Positions 1 through 8,154 of a stretch of DNA of 64,000 nt are shown here, in pieces; the stretch's first letter is position 1; each line of letters opens with the position of its first letter. The notes under the pieces were generated by a model that saw nothing but the letters and a program-made list of their open reading frames with translations, was not told the origin of the DNA and ran no database searches. A program made the translations under genes and the position numbers. This DNA is from Streptomyces spinoverrucosus (lineage in GTDB: Bacteria > Actinomycetota > Actinomycetes > Streptomycetales > Streptomycetaceae). Where the stretch lies: assembly GCF_015712165.1 (NCBI RefSeq), contig NZ_JADPZX010000001.1, positions 310,001 to 374,000 on the forward strand. The letters are read 5' to 3'.

Positions 1-2
1 GG

Positions 3-761
3 TTCCTGTCGCTGACCGACCCGCCGGAGTGGGCCAGGGGCGCCGCCGCGGCCTGCCGCAACCTGCACACCTGGCCGGTGCTGGCCGGTGAGCCGGGCCG
101 CACCGACCTGGTGCTCTCCTCGCCGATCATCCTGGAGGACCACCCGGCGATCGCCCCGGAGAGCCCCGGCGCCCTGTACGACGCCACGGAGATCGACGAG
201 ATCCTCGCCCTGCGCACCGCCGCCCTCACCGAGGAGGAGAAGCGCGAGGCCAGGGGCACGGACGACCGGGCGGCCGCGGTGATCGACCTGGCCGACTCGA
301 TGCCGCCGGAGGTGCTGGAGCGGCTGCACGGCGCGGTGCGCCGTCTGCGGGAGGTCACCACGCCGGGCACACGTGCCGTCGAGGGCGTGCCGACGTTCCG
401 CACGCCCGGCGAGACCGATCACCACAGCGGCGTTGTCCGCCCCGACACCCCGTGGTGGGACCCGGGCGCGGACACCGCCGTCGATCCGGCCCGCGACCAC
501 GTCCTGGTCGACGGAGAGCCGGTGCGTGCGGGCAGCCGGGTCGTGCTGCGGCCCCGGCTGCGGCACACCGACGCGCAGGACCTGTTCCTCGACGGGCGGC
601 ACGCCCTGGTGGAAGCGGTGCTGCACGACGTCGACGGCGGCGTGCACATCGCGGTCACCGTGGAGGACGACCCGGGCGCCGACATCCGCCGGGAGCAGGG
701 GCGTTACCTGTACTTCCAGCCCGACGAGGTGGCCCTCGCCGAGATCCGGGAGGACGCGTGA
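3..761 (+). CDS. Hydrogenase-locus protein of unknown function, 5' end outside window (partial)
   Basis: The reading frame is already open at base 3, so this is the C-terminal 252 residues of a longer protein; the GTG at 78 is only an internal codon. I do not recognise a named domain. The visible part has a soluble, acidic, helix-rich first half and a second half with hydrophobic beta-like stretches (VVLRPRLRH, HALVEAVLHDVDGGVHIAV). There is no membrane segment and no Cys cluster. The stop overlaps the GTG of the maturation protease by four bases (GTGA), so it belongs to the hydrogenase operon. Proteins of unknown function commonly sit between the structural and maturation genes of actinomycete [NiFe]-hydrogenases (family knowledge); a role in assembly or electron transfer would be guesswork. 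Confidence 0.75.
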   Translation, partial: FLSLTDPPEWARGAAAACRNLHTWPVLAGEPGRTDLVLSSPIILEDHPAIAPESPGALYDATEIDEILALRTAALTEEEKREARGTDDRAAAVIDLADSMPPEVLERLHGAVRRLREVTTPGTRAVEGVPTFRTPGETDHHSGVVRPDTPWWDPGADTAVDPARDHVLVDGEPVRAGSRVVLRPRLRHTDAQDLFLDGRHALVEAVLHDVDGGVHIAVTVEDDPGADIRREQGRYLYFQPDEVALAEIREDA

Positions 762-1294
762 ACACCGCCACCACACCCGGCCCGCGCACCCTCGTCGCCG
801 GGGTGGGCAACATCTTCCTCGGCGACGACGGCTTCGGCGTCGAGGCCGCACGTCTGCTGTGCGGGCAGGAGCTGCCACCCGGCGTCGAGGTCGCCGACAT
901 CGGCATCCGCGGGATGCATCTGGCGTACCAACTGCTCGACGGGTACGACACTTTCGTCCTCCTCGACGCGACCGCGCGCGGCGGGAAGCCCGGGACGCTG
1001 TACGTGATCGACGCGGCGGAGCCGGGCAGTCGCCGGCCGCCGGAGAGCATGCCGCTCGACGGTCACCGGATGTCGCCCGACGCCGTACTGGCCCTGCTCG
1101 ACACCCTGTGCGCGGGCACCGGCTCAGCGCCGCCGCGGCGCACGCTGGTGGTGGGATGCGAACCCGCCACCGTCGAGGAGGGCATCGGCCTGAGCCCACC
1201 CGTGGCCGCCGCGCTGCCGGAAGCGGTGCGCCTGGTCGTCGGGCTGGTCCGCGAGCCGGCACCTGTGAAGGAGAGCGATGAAACCGTCGTATAA
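758..1294 (+). CDS. [NiFe]-hydrogenase maturation protease (HyaD/HybD family)
   Basis: This 178-residue protein is the endopeptidase that trims the C-terminus of the hydrogenase large subunit after nickel insertion. The family signature GVGNIFLGDDGFGVE lies at residues 15-29. By alignment with E. coli HybD, the nickel-sensing residues Glu16, Asp62 and His93 correspond here to Asp24, Asp70 (in VLLDA) and His103 (in GHRMSP), so the first ligand is Asp instead of the classical Glu. The GTG at 758 overlaps the upstream stop, which indicates translational coupling; the length is usual for the family. A specific acidic ligand change of this kind is seen in some actinomycete homologues as far as I recall, but that is memory, not a search. 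Confidence 0.93.
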   Translation: MNTATTPGPRTLVAGVGNIFLGDDGFGVEAARLLCGQELPPGVEVADIGIRGMHLAYQLLDGYDTFVLLDATARGGKPGTLYVIDAAEPGSRRPPESMPLDGHRMSPDAVLALLDTLCAGTGSAPPRRTLVVGCEPATVEEGIGLSPPVAAALPEAVRLVVGLVREPAPVKESDETVV

Positions 1295-1337
1295 GCGCCG
1301 AAGGCCCCGCCGAGGCGCCCACCCTGTGGAGAGCATC

Positions 1338-1454
1338 ATGAACAAGCGCCTCATCGGCGGTGCGGCCGCCGCGACCGCCGCCACCGCGTTCGCCGCGTTC
1401 CTCACGCACGTCATGCCCGACATCACGCGCTACCTGCGTATTCGTCGCATGTGA
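1338..1454 (+). CDS. 38-residue microprotein with hydrophobic segment
   Basis: A very short ORF starts at ATG 1338, about 11 bases after a GGAGAG-like ribosome site near 1327. It encodes a basic N-terminus (MNKR), an Ala-rich hydrophobic stretch (about residues 6-24) and a basic tail ending RYLRIRRM, so it could be a single-pass membrane peptide. It lies between the maturation protease and hypA. I recall tiny proteins of this type annotated as DUF6893 in Streptomyces hydrogenase loci, but I cannot confirm that here. Codon third positions are GC-rich as in its neighbours, which supports translation. No function is known to me. Confidence 0.6.
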   Translation: MNKRLIGGAAAATAATAFAAFLTHVMPDITRYLRIRRM

Positions 1455-1583
1455 CAGCGGCCGGGCGGGTGCACCGAACGGGCCAGGCATCCGTGTGACC
1501 CCGGCGCGCCACTCGGCCCGCCACCGGGCCCCCGCCGTGTAATGGGCGCCCAGGAGACATCCGCGGGCCCGGGACGGAGACCG

Positions 1584-1979
1584 ATGCACGAGATGTCCGT
1601 CGCCCTGTCGATCGTGGACCAGGTCGAGCGAGCGGCACGCTCCCAAGGCATGCCGGGTGTACGCGAAGTGCACCTGGACATCGGTGAACTGTCCGGTGTG
1701 GTGCCCGACGCGCTCGGGTTCTGCTTCGAACTCGCCTGTGCCGGGACCGTGCTGGAGGGCGCCGAACTCACCACCCGGTCCGTGCCCGGCCGGGCGTCGT
1801 GCACGCCGTGCGGGCGGACCTGGGTCACCGGGATGCCGCCCGACATGGTCTGCGCGGGCTGCGGTGGCGCCGCCACCGAGCTGGTGGCGGGCCGTGAACT
1901 GCGTATCACCGAGGTGCACTGGGCCGATCGGAACGACCCGCCCGCACCGACCCGCGCCACCCACCTCAAGGAGAGCTGA
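1584..1979 (+). CDS. hypA: Hydrogenase nickel-insertion chaperone HypA
   Basis: HypA delivers nickel, with HypB, to the hydrogenase precursor after HypC-F have placed the Fe(CN)2CO group. The protein is 131 residues and starts MHE, which supplies the N-terminal His2 that binds nickel. Two zinc-binding CxxC pairs are present at Cys73/Cys76 and Cys90/Cys93. I chose ATG 1584 because it gives the invariant MHE start and has GGAG about 7 bases upstream; an in-frame ATG at 1542 would add 14 residues before the conserved N-terminus. hypB follows two bases after the stop, so the two are co-translated in the usual hypAB order. Confidence 0.95.
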   Translation: MHEMSVALSIVDQVERAARSQGMPGVREVHLDIGELSGVVPDALGFCFELACAGTVLEGAELTTRSVPGRASCTPCGRTWVTGMPPDMVCAGCGGAATELVAGRELRITEVHWADRNDPPAPTRATHLKES

Positions 1980-1981
1980 CC

Positions 1982-2677
1982 ATGTGCCGCGTAGTGGACC
2001 TCCGGCAGGCGGTGCTCGCCAAGAACACGATGGCGGCCCGCGTCCTGCGCAGCGAACTGACGGCCCGGGGCACGACGGTGGTCAACCTGCTGTCCAGTCC
2101 GGGCAGTGGCAAGACTGCCCTGCTGGAGCGGGAGCTGCTGCTCGCGCGGGAGCGCGGCATCGCGACCGCCGCCCTCACCGCGGACCTCGCCACCGAGAAC
2201 GACGCCGCGCGGCTGGCGCGTTCGGGCGTGCCGGTCAAGCAGGTGCTCACCGACGGGCTGTGCCATCTGGAGGCGGACATGCTCGCCGGGCATCTGCACG
2301 AGTGGCTGCCCGAGGACACCCGCCTGCTGTTCGTGGAGAACGTCGGCAACCTGGTCTGCCCGGCCTCCTACGACCTCGGCGAGTCGCTGCGCGTGGTGCT
2401 GGCGTCCGTCACGGAGGGCGAGGACAAGCCGCTGAAGTACCCGACGGCGTTCGGGCTGGCCCAGCTGGTGCTCGTCACCAAGTCCGACCTGGCCGGACCG
2501 GCCGAGTTCGACGAGGCCGTCTTCCGGGCGCACGTCCAGCAGGTCAACCCGGGCGTCGAGGTGGTGCTGACGTCGGTACGAAGCGGCGAGGGTGCCGGTG
2601 TGCTGGTCGACCGGGCGCTGGCGGCCGCCGACGGTGCCTGCGTCCACGCACCGGTGATGGCCCGGGCCGAGGCGTGA
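1982..2677 (+). CDS. hypB: Hydrogenase nickel-incorporation GTPase HypB
   Basis: HypB is a SIMIBI-class GTPase that powers nickel transfer. The P-loop SSPGSGKT is at residues 38-45, the switch-II/G3 region contains ENVGNLVCPA, and the base-recognition motif appears as TKSDL. The protein is 231 residues. It lacks the His-rich nickel-storage stretch found in some HypB proteins and also the N-terminal CxxCGC nickel site of E. coli HypB; only Cys2 is present near the N-terminus. It is therefore expected to rely on HypA for metal supply (inference). The stop overlaps the GTG of hypF by four bases. Confidence 0.95.
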   Translation: MCRVVDLRQAVLAKNTMAARVLRSELTARGTTVVNLLSSPGSGKTALLERELLLARERGIATAALTADLATENDAARLARSGVPVKQVLTDGLCHLEADMLAGHLHEWLPEDTRLLFVENVGNLVCPASYDLGESLRVVLASVTEGEDKPLKYPTAFGLAQLVLVTKSDLAGPAEFDEAVFRAHVQQVNPGVEVVLTSVRSGEGAGVLVDRALAAADGACVHAPVMARAEA

Positions 2678-5034
2678 GCACGACGCCGGAGGTCGGCACG
2701 GTCCCGGACGTCCGCACCGCCCCCGTCGTACGGCGGGCCCGGGTCGTCGTGCGGGGTGTGGTGCAGGGCGTGGGTTTCCGGCCGTACGTGTACGGCCTCG
2801 CCACGGAGCTACGGCTCGCCGGTCACGTCACCAACACCGGCGACGGAGTGCTCGTCGAGGTCGAGGGCGCGTCGGAGACGGTCGAACGGTTCTGTGCGCG
2901 CGTCGCGCCCGACGCCCCGCCGCTCGCGATGGTGGAGTCGGTGGAGGCCACCGACCTGCCCCCGACCGGCGTCAGCGGCTTCACCATCGTCCCCTCGCGC
3001 ACGACCGGCGCCGTCCGCACGCTGGTCGCCCCCGACACCGCGACCTGCGCCGACTGCCTCGCCGAACTCGCGGATCCGGCCGACCGACGCCACCGCCACC
3101 CCTTCATCACGTGCACGCACTGCGGACCGCGCTTCACCATCGTGACCGGTCTGCCGTACGACCGTGAGCACACGACGATGGCGGGCTTCCCCCTGTGCCC
3201 CCAGTGCACCCGCGAGTACCACGACCCCGTCGACCGCCGCTTCCACGCCCAGCCCGTCGCCTGCCCGTCCTGCGGCCCGCGTCTGGGACTGCGGGTGGGG
3301 CACGGCGACAGCCCCGGCGGCGACCCCGTCGAGGCGGCGCGGGCCCTGCTCGCCGCGGGGGCGATCCTCGCGGTCAAGGGCGTCGGCGGATACCACCTGG
3401 CGTGCGACGCGACGAATCCGCGCGCGGTCGCCGAGCTGCGTCGCCGCAAGGCACGCGGGGACAAGCCGTTCGCCCTGATGGCCGGGGATGTCACGGACGT
3501 CGAGCACCTCGTCCGTCTCGGGCCCGTCGAACGGGAGTTGCTCACCGGCCGGGTGCGCCCGGTCGTCCTGATGCGGCGGCGCACGGGCGTGCGGCACACC
3601 CCTCCAGTACTCGCCGAGGCCGTTGCGCCCGGCAGCCCGGACCTGGGCGTCATGCTGCCGTACACGCCCGTGCACCACCTGCTGTTCGCGAGCGAGGAGG
3701 CTCCCCGGCTGCTGGTGATGACGAGCGGCAATCTCTCCGGCGAGCCCATCGTCACCGACGACGGTGAAGCCCTTGAACGGCTGGCAGGTCTGGCCGACGC
3801 CTGGCTCACGCACGACCGGCCCATCCACGTCCCGTGCGACGACTCCGTCGTGCGGGTGTGCGACGGCGAGCCCTTGGTGCTGCGCCGCTCGCGCGGGTAC
3901 GCGCCGCTGCCGGTCACCCTGCCCGTGCCGGTGTCCCCCGCGCTCGCGGTCGGCGGCGACCTGAAGAACGTCTTCTGCCTCGGCCAGGGCGACAAGGCGT
4001 GGCTGTCCGCGCACATCGGGGACATGGACGACCTCGCCACCCAGCACGCGTTCGACCGGGCGGAGCGGCAGCTGGAGTCGATCACGGGAGTCCGACCGGC
4101 TCTCCTTGTCACCGACACGCACCCGGCGTACCGGTCGGGCGCGTGGGCGCGGCGGCATGCGGGCGGGCGCGCTGTGGTCCCGGTCCAGCACCATCACGCG
4201 CACGTCGCCGCCGTCATGGCCGAGCACGGCCTGGAGGCGGACAGCAGGGTGATCGGGGTCGCCTTCGACGGCACCGGGCACGGGGACGACGGGGCCGTGT
4301 GGGGCGGTGAGTTCCTGGTCGCGGGCTACGACGGTTTCCGGCGGTTCGCGCACCTGGCGTATGTACCGCTGCCCGGCGGGGACGCGGCGGTGCGGCGGCC
4401 GTACCGCATGGCGCTGGCGCATCTGCACGCGGCGGGCCTCCCGCCCGGCCCGGACCTGCCGTGCGTCGCCGCTTGTCCGGCCGATGAACTGCCCCTGCTG
4501 CGGCGGCAGTTGGAACGGAGCCTGAACTGCGTTCCCACGTCCAGCATGGGCCGGCTCTTCGACGCCGTGTCGTCCCTGGCGGGGGTGTGCCACCGCGTCG
4601 GCTACGAGGCACAGGCGGCGATCGAGCTGGAGGGGGCCGCCGTGTCCGCCGGCGGCTTCGAGGAGAGGGACCCTCGGTACGACTTCCGGCTGGCGGGCGT
4701 CGAGCCGGTCACGGCCGATCCGGGGCCCTTGTTCGCCGCCGTCGCCGACGACGTACGGGCCGGCGTTCCCGTGGCCGTGATCGCCGTGCGTTTCCATCTC
4801 GCCGTCGCCCGGCTGGTGCGGGCGGTGTGTGCCCTGGCCCGCGAGGCGACGGGGCTTCGGACCGTGGCCCTGAGCGGCGGCGTGTTCGCCAACGCGCTGC
4901 TCTCGTCGGCCTGTGCCCGGGGGCTGCGCGCGGACGGCTTCACCGTCCTGCGGCACCACGCGGTCCCGCCGAACGACGGCGGGCTGGCTCTCGGCCAGCT
5001 CGTCGTGGCCGCCCGCGCGGCGGACCGACGATGA
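2674..5034 (+). CDS. hypF: Carbamoyltransferase HypF
   Basis: HypF converts carbamoyl phosphate into a carbamoyl adenylate and passes the carbamoyl group to the C-terminal Cys of HypE, the first step in making the cyanide ligands. The 786 residues show the full family order: an acylphosphatase domain (about 21-108, GVVQGVGFRPYVYG), a zinc-finger region with repeated CxxC pairs (about 125-200), a YrdC-like domain (KGVGGYHLACDATNPRA) and a Kae1-like domain with the metal-binding HHHAH near residue 506 and FDGTGHGDDG. The GTG at 2674 overlaps the hypB stop. Length is close to E. coli HypF (750). A very long frame opens upstream of 2674 but overlaps hypB and is not coding. Confidence 0.96.
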   Translation: MSTTPEVGTVPDVRTAPVVRRARVVVRGVVQGVGFRPYVYGLATELRLAGHVTNTGDGVLVEVEGASETVERFCARVAPDAPPLAMVESVEATDLPPTGVSGFTIVPSRTTGAVRTLVAPDTATCADCLAELADPADRRHRHPFITCTHCGPRFTIVTGLPYDREHTTMAGFPLCPQCTREYHDPVDRRFHAQPVACPSCGPRLGLRVGHGDSPGGDPVEAARALLAAGAILAVKGVGGYHLACDATNPRAVAELRRRKARGDKPFALMAGDVTDVEHLVRLGPVERELLTGRVRPVVLMRRRTGVRHTPPVLAEAVAPGSPDLGVMLPYTPVHHLLFASEEAPRLLVMTSGNLSGEPIVTDDGEALERLAGLADAWLTHDRPIHVPCDDSVVRVCDGEPLVLRRSRGYAPLPVTLPVPVSPALAVGGDLKNVFCLGQGDKAWLSAHIGDMDDLATQHAFDRAERQLESITGVRPALLVTDTHPAYRSGAWARRHAGGRAVVPVQHHHAHVAAVMAEHGLEADSRVIGVAFDGTGHGDDGAVWGGEFLVAGYDGFRRFAHLAYVPLPGGDAAVRRPYRMALAHLHAAGLPPGPDLPCVAACPADELPLLRRQLERSLNCVPTSSMGRLFDAVSSLAGVCHRVGYEAQAAIELEGAAVSAGGFEERDPRYDFRLAGVEPVTADPGPLFAAVADDVRAGVPVAVIAVRFHLAVARLVRAVCALAREATGLRTVALSGGVFANALLSSACARGLRADGFTVLRHHAVPPNDGGLALGQLVVAARAADRR

Positions 5035-5052
5035 GGACCTAAGGAGACACGT

Positions 5053-5352
5053 ATGTGCCTGGCGGTACCCGGCAGAGTGCTGGACGTCGAGGAGCGGGAC
5101 GGCACCCGCATGGCCACCGTCGACTTCGGCGGAGTGGTCAAGGAGGTGTGCCTGGAGTATCTGCCGGACCTTCAGGTCGGTGAGTACGCCATCGTCCATG
5201 TCGGGTTCGCCCTGCAACGGCTGGACGAGGAGTCGGCCCGCCGGACGCTGGAGCTGTTCGAGAACCTCGGCATGCTCCAGGAGGAGTTCGGCGATCCCTG
5301 GGAGCAGGCCGAGCAGGTTTCGGGGCCGCAGACCGGGGAGGCGCGGCAGTGA
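5053..5352 (+). CDS. hypC: Hydrogenase maturation chaperone HypC
   Basis: HypC forms a complex with HypD that carries the Fe(CN)2CO moiety and hands it to the large-subunit precursor. The protein is 99 residues with the invariant N-terminus MCLAVPG; Cys2 is the functional residue. The OB-fold beta core is followed by a C-terminal acidic tail slightly longer than in E. coli. A strong ribosome site AAGGAG lies at 5041-5046. Its last bases overlap the GTG of hypD, so HypC and HypD are made in a coupled way, fitting their stable partnership. Confidence 0.96.
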   Translation: MCLAVPGRVLDVEERDGTRMATVDFGGVVKEVCLEYLPDLQVGEYAIVHVGFALQRLDEESARRTLELFENLGMLQEEFGDPWEQAEQVSGPQTGEARQ

Positions 5353-6500
5353 AGTACATCGACGAGTTCCAGGACCCGGAGCTGGCGGCGCGGCTGCTCG
5401 ACGACATCAGGGCCACGGTGACCCGGCCGTGGGCGCTGATGGAGGTGTGCGGCGGCCAGACCCACACCATCATCCGGCACGGCATCGACCAACTGCTGCC
5501 CGACGAGGTGGAGTTGATCCACGGGCCGGGCTGTCCGGTGTGTGTGACGCCGCTGGAGGTGATCGACAAGGCGCTGGAGATCGCCTCGCGGCCCGACGTG
5601 ATCTTCTGCTCCTTCGGCGACATGCTGCGGGTTCCGGGCACCGGGCGCGACCTGTTCCAGGTGCGCGGCGAGGGCGGTGACGTACGGGTGGTGTACTCCC
5701 CGCTCGACGCGCTGCGGATCGCCGAGGAGAACCCGGACCGGCAGGTCGTGTTCTTCGGCATCGGCTTCGAGACGACCGCCCCGCCCAACGCGATGACGGT
5801 GTATCAGGCCCGAAAGCGCGGCATCGGCAACTTCAGCCTGCTCGTCAGCCATGTCCGGGTCCCGCCGGCCATCGAGGCGATCATGCAGTCCCCGGACTGC
5901 CGGGTGCAGGCCTTCCTCGCGGCGGGCCATGTGTGCAGCGTGATGGGTATGGAGGAGTACCCCGCGCTCGCGGAGCGGTTCCGGGTGCCGATCGTGGTGA
6001 CCGGGTTCGAGCCGCTGGACATCCTGGAGGGCGTACGGCGTACCGTGCGGCAGCTGGAGCGCGGCGAGCACACGGTCGACAACGCCTACCCGCGCGCGGT
6101 GCGGCCCGAGGGCAACCCGGCGGCGCGGGCCATGCTGGACGACGTCTTCGAGGTCACCGACCGGGCCTGGCGCGGTATCGGGGTCATCCCCGACAGCGGC
6201 TGGCGGCTGTCCGAACGCTACCGGGACTACGACGCCGAGCACCGCTTCCAGGTGGGGGACATCACGACGCGGGAGCCCGCCGAGTGCCGCAGCGGTGAGG
6301 TGCTGCAGGGGCTGCTGAAGCCGCACGAGTGCGAGGCGTTCGGTACGACGTGCACTCCGCGTACGCCGCTGGGGGCGACGATGGTGTCCAGCGAGGGGGC
6401 CTGCGCGGCCTACTACCTGTACCGGCGGCTGGACCTGCCGGGCCGTGCGACGCCCGTGACGGTGACGACCCCGAGCCAGGAGGACAGCTCCCTTGTCTGA
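5349..6500 (+). CDS. hypD: Hydrogenase maturation protein HypD
   Basis: HypD is the iron-sulfur scaffold on which the Fe(CN)2CO unit is assembled. Its 383 residues contain every hallmark: CGGQTHT with Cys34, [10 protein letters not shown] with Cys62 and Cys65 (equivalent to the E. coli Cys41/69/72 thiol set), [28 protein letters not shown] and EPLDIL. The C-terminal [4Fe-4S] Cys cluster lies at about residues 316-358 ([28 protein letters not shown]). The GTG start at 5349 overlaps the hypC stop, and the 3' end overlaps hypE by 8 bases. Confidence 0.96.
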   Translation: MKYIDEFQDPELAARLLDDIRATVTRPWALMEVCGGQTHTIIRHGIDQLLPDEVELIHGPGCPVCVTPLEVIDKALEIASRPDVIFCSFGDMLRVPGTGRDLFQVRGEGGDVRVVYSPLDALRIAEENPDRQVVFFGIGFETTAPPNAMTVYQARKRGIGNFSLLVSHVRVPPAIEAIMQSPDCRVQAFLAAGHVCSVMGMEEYPALAERFRVPIVVTGFEPLDILEGVRRTVRQLERGEHTVDNAYPRAVRPEGNPAARAMLDDVFEVTDRAWRGIGVIPDSGWRLSERYRDYDAEHRFQVGDITTREPAECRSGEVLQGLLKPHECEAFGTTCTPRTPLGATMVSSEGACAAYYLYRRLDLPGRATPVTVTTPSQEDSSLV

Positions 6501-7560
6501 GACCACCGCCGCGCCGGACATGCTCTCCTGGACCTGCCCGGCGCCCCTGCGGGACCGGCCGCGCGTGGTGATGGGCCACGGCGGGGGCGGTGCCATGTCG
6601 GCCGAGCTCATCGAGCAGGTCGTCCTGCCCGCGCTGGGCGGGCGGGAGCGGGCGCCGCTGACCGACTCCGCGACCGTCGAGCTCGGCGGTGCGCGGCTCG
6701 CCTTCTCCACCGACTCCTTTGTCGTACGGCCGCTGTTCTTCCCCGGCGGGAGCATCGGTGACCTCGCCGTCAACGGCACGGTCAACGACCTCGCCATGAG
6801 CGGGGCCCGTCCGGCCGTCCTGTCGTGCGGGCTCATCCTGGAGGAGGGCGTCGAGATCGACACCGTCGCCAGGGTGGCCGAGGCGCTCGGTGCCGCCGCA
6901 CAGGCCGCCGGGGTGCGGGTCGTGACCGGTGACACCAAGGTCGTCGAGGCCGGGCACGGGGACGGCGTCTACATCAACACCTCCGGCATCGGCCTGATCC
7001 CGGCCGGCGTGGATCTGCGCCCGGAGCGGGTCGTCCCGGGGGACGTCGTCATCGTCAGCGGGGCCGTCGGCGTGCACGGCGTGGCCATCATGAGCGTGCG
7101 CGAGAACATGCGGTTCGAGGTGGAGATCGAGAGCGACTGCGCGCCGCTCGGTGGGCTCGTCGAGGCGATGCTCGCCATCACACCGGACCTGCGTGTGCTG
7201 CGGGACCCGACCCGCGGGGGCCTGGCCGCCTCGCTCAACGAGATCGCCACGGCCTCGGGGACCGGGATCGTCGTCCAGGAACGTGCCGTGCCGGTGCCGC
7301 CTGCTGTGGCCAGTGCCTGCGCCATGCTGGGCCTGGACCCGATGTACGTGGCGAACGAGGGCAAGCTCGTCGCCTTCGTCCCCCGGGAGCACGCCGACGC
7401 GGTCCTCGCGGCGATGCGGGCGCACGAGCGGGGCTCCGAGGCGGCGATCGTCGGCGAGGTCGTCGCGGACCATCCGGGCATGGTCGTGGCCCGCACCGGG
7501 CTCGGCGGGACGCGGGTGGTGGACATGCCGCTGGGCGAACAGCTGCCGCGCATCTGCTGA
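6493..7560 (+). CDS. hypE: Carbamoyl dehydratase HypE
   Basis: HypE dehydrates the carbamoyl group on its own C-terminal cysteine to a thiocyanate, which becomes a cyanide ligand. The 355-residue protein belongs to the PurM/SelD ATP-binding fold, with the Gly-rich GHGGGGAMS near the N-terminus, a central [13 protein letters not shown] and DPTRGGLA, and the essential C-terminal tail ending PRIC, whose Cys355 is the modified residue. The start is TTG at 6493, inside the end of hypD; no other start keeps the N-terminal segment. It closes the hyp operon; I see no strong terminator in the 22 bases before the opposing gene. Confidence 0.95.
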   Translation: MSETTAAPDMLSWTCPAPLRDRPRVVMGHGGGGAMSAELIEQVVLPALGGRERAPLTDSATVELGGARLAFSTDSFVVRPLFFPGGSIGDLAVNGTVNDLAMSGARPAVLSCGLILEEGVEIDTVARVAEALGAAAQAAGVRVVTGDTKVVEAGHGDGVYINTSGIGLIPAGVDLRPERVVPGDVVIVSGAVGVHGVAIMSVRENMRFEVEIESDCAPLGGLVEAMLAITPDLRVLRDPTRGGLAASLNEIATASGTGIVVQERAVPVPPAVASACAMLGLDPMYVANEGKLVAFVPREHADAVLAAMRAHERGSEAAIVGEVVADHPGMVVARTGLGGTRVVDMPLGEQLPRIC

Positions 7561-7582
7561 GAGTCCGGGCGGGGCCGCTCGG

Positions 7583-7813
7583 TCAGCTGGTCAGGCCGCG
7601 TCGGCCCGGGCGGGTGTCGAGGGTCCAGGTGTGGGTGCAGCCGGGGCACTGGAGGTGGACGCGGGCGCCCTCGTTGGCGATGAGGTAGCGCCAGTGCGTC
7701 GGGCAGTTGCGGCGCGCGGCGCAGGTCACGCAGTCGCGGGCGTCGTCGCAGCGGGGGCAGGGCACCCAGGCCCGGCGGGCCCGGTCGGCGTGCGGATCAA
7801 TGGGAAGGCGCAT
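7583..7813 (-). CDS. Small Cys-rich zinc-ribbon-like protein
   Basis: A 76-residue protein with Cys pairs CPRC, CVTC and CPGC plus further Cys and His residues (CPTHW), a pattern expected of one or two structural zinc sites. I do not recognise a named family. The ATG at 7813 lies inside the last codons of the upstream minus-strand gene, a 17-base overlap, so the two are translationally coupled. It converges with hypE, whose stop is 22 bases away. Metal binding is inferred from Cys spacing only. Confidence 0.7.
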   Translation of the reverse strand: MRLPIDPHADRARRAWVPCPRCDDARDCVTCAARRNCPTHWRYLIANEGARVHLQCPGCTHTWTLDTRPGRRGLTS

Positions 7814-8048
7814 CGCCCGTGTCCCGTCCCGGCAGTACGCCGGCCGCCACCAGCATGGCGTACGTCCGCTCCTGCTCCTCGCTGAGGCCGGAGTAGAGCA
7901 GGGCGTGGGCGGCCTCCTCCTCCCGCAGCACGGCCACCGGGTCCCAGTCGGGCCCGAGTGCCGCCACCACCTCGGCCCGCCGGCGGGCTTCCTCCCGCGT
8001 GAGGTCGATGGTGAAGGGCACGTGGTCGGGGGTGGGGCTGTCGTCCAT
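7797..8048 (-). CDS. Small acidic hypothetical protein
   Basis: An 83-residue acidic helical protein (MDDSPTPDHVPF at the start, then TREEARRRAEVVAAL and GLSEEQERTYAML). There is no signal peptide, membrane segment or metal motif. I vaguely associate it with small Streptomyces proteins labelled DUF6400 but cannot confirm. It is the first gene of a two-gene minus-strand unit with the zinc-ribbon protein, which it overlaps by 17 bases. Function unknown. Confidence 0.7.
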   Translation of the reverse strand: MDDSPTPDHVPFTIDLTREEARRRAEVVAALGPDWDPVAVLREEEAAHALLYSGLSEEQERTYAMLVAAGVLPGRDTGDAPSH

Positions 8049-8154
8049 GGGATGGTGCTTTCACGGGGGAACGTATGTGCCCAGCCACGTCTACCAGGCG
8101 TGATGTGCCCTGTGAAGCGGATGTGACGGATGCCATCGCCCGGGGCCCGGGAGG

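Noticed and set aside
1657..2673. N-terminal extension of HypF
   Set aside because: The open frame overlaps hypA and hypB; acylphosphatase homology begins after GTG 2674, which is coupled to the hypB stop.
2809..5217. An 802-codon minus-strand frame
   Set aside because: It lies opposite hypF and hypC, and its composition (Arg, Gly, His rich) is that of an antisense shadow.
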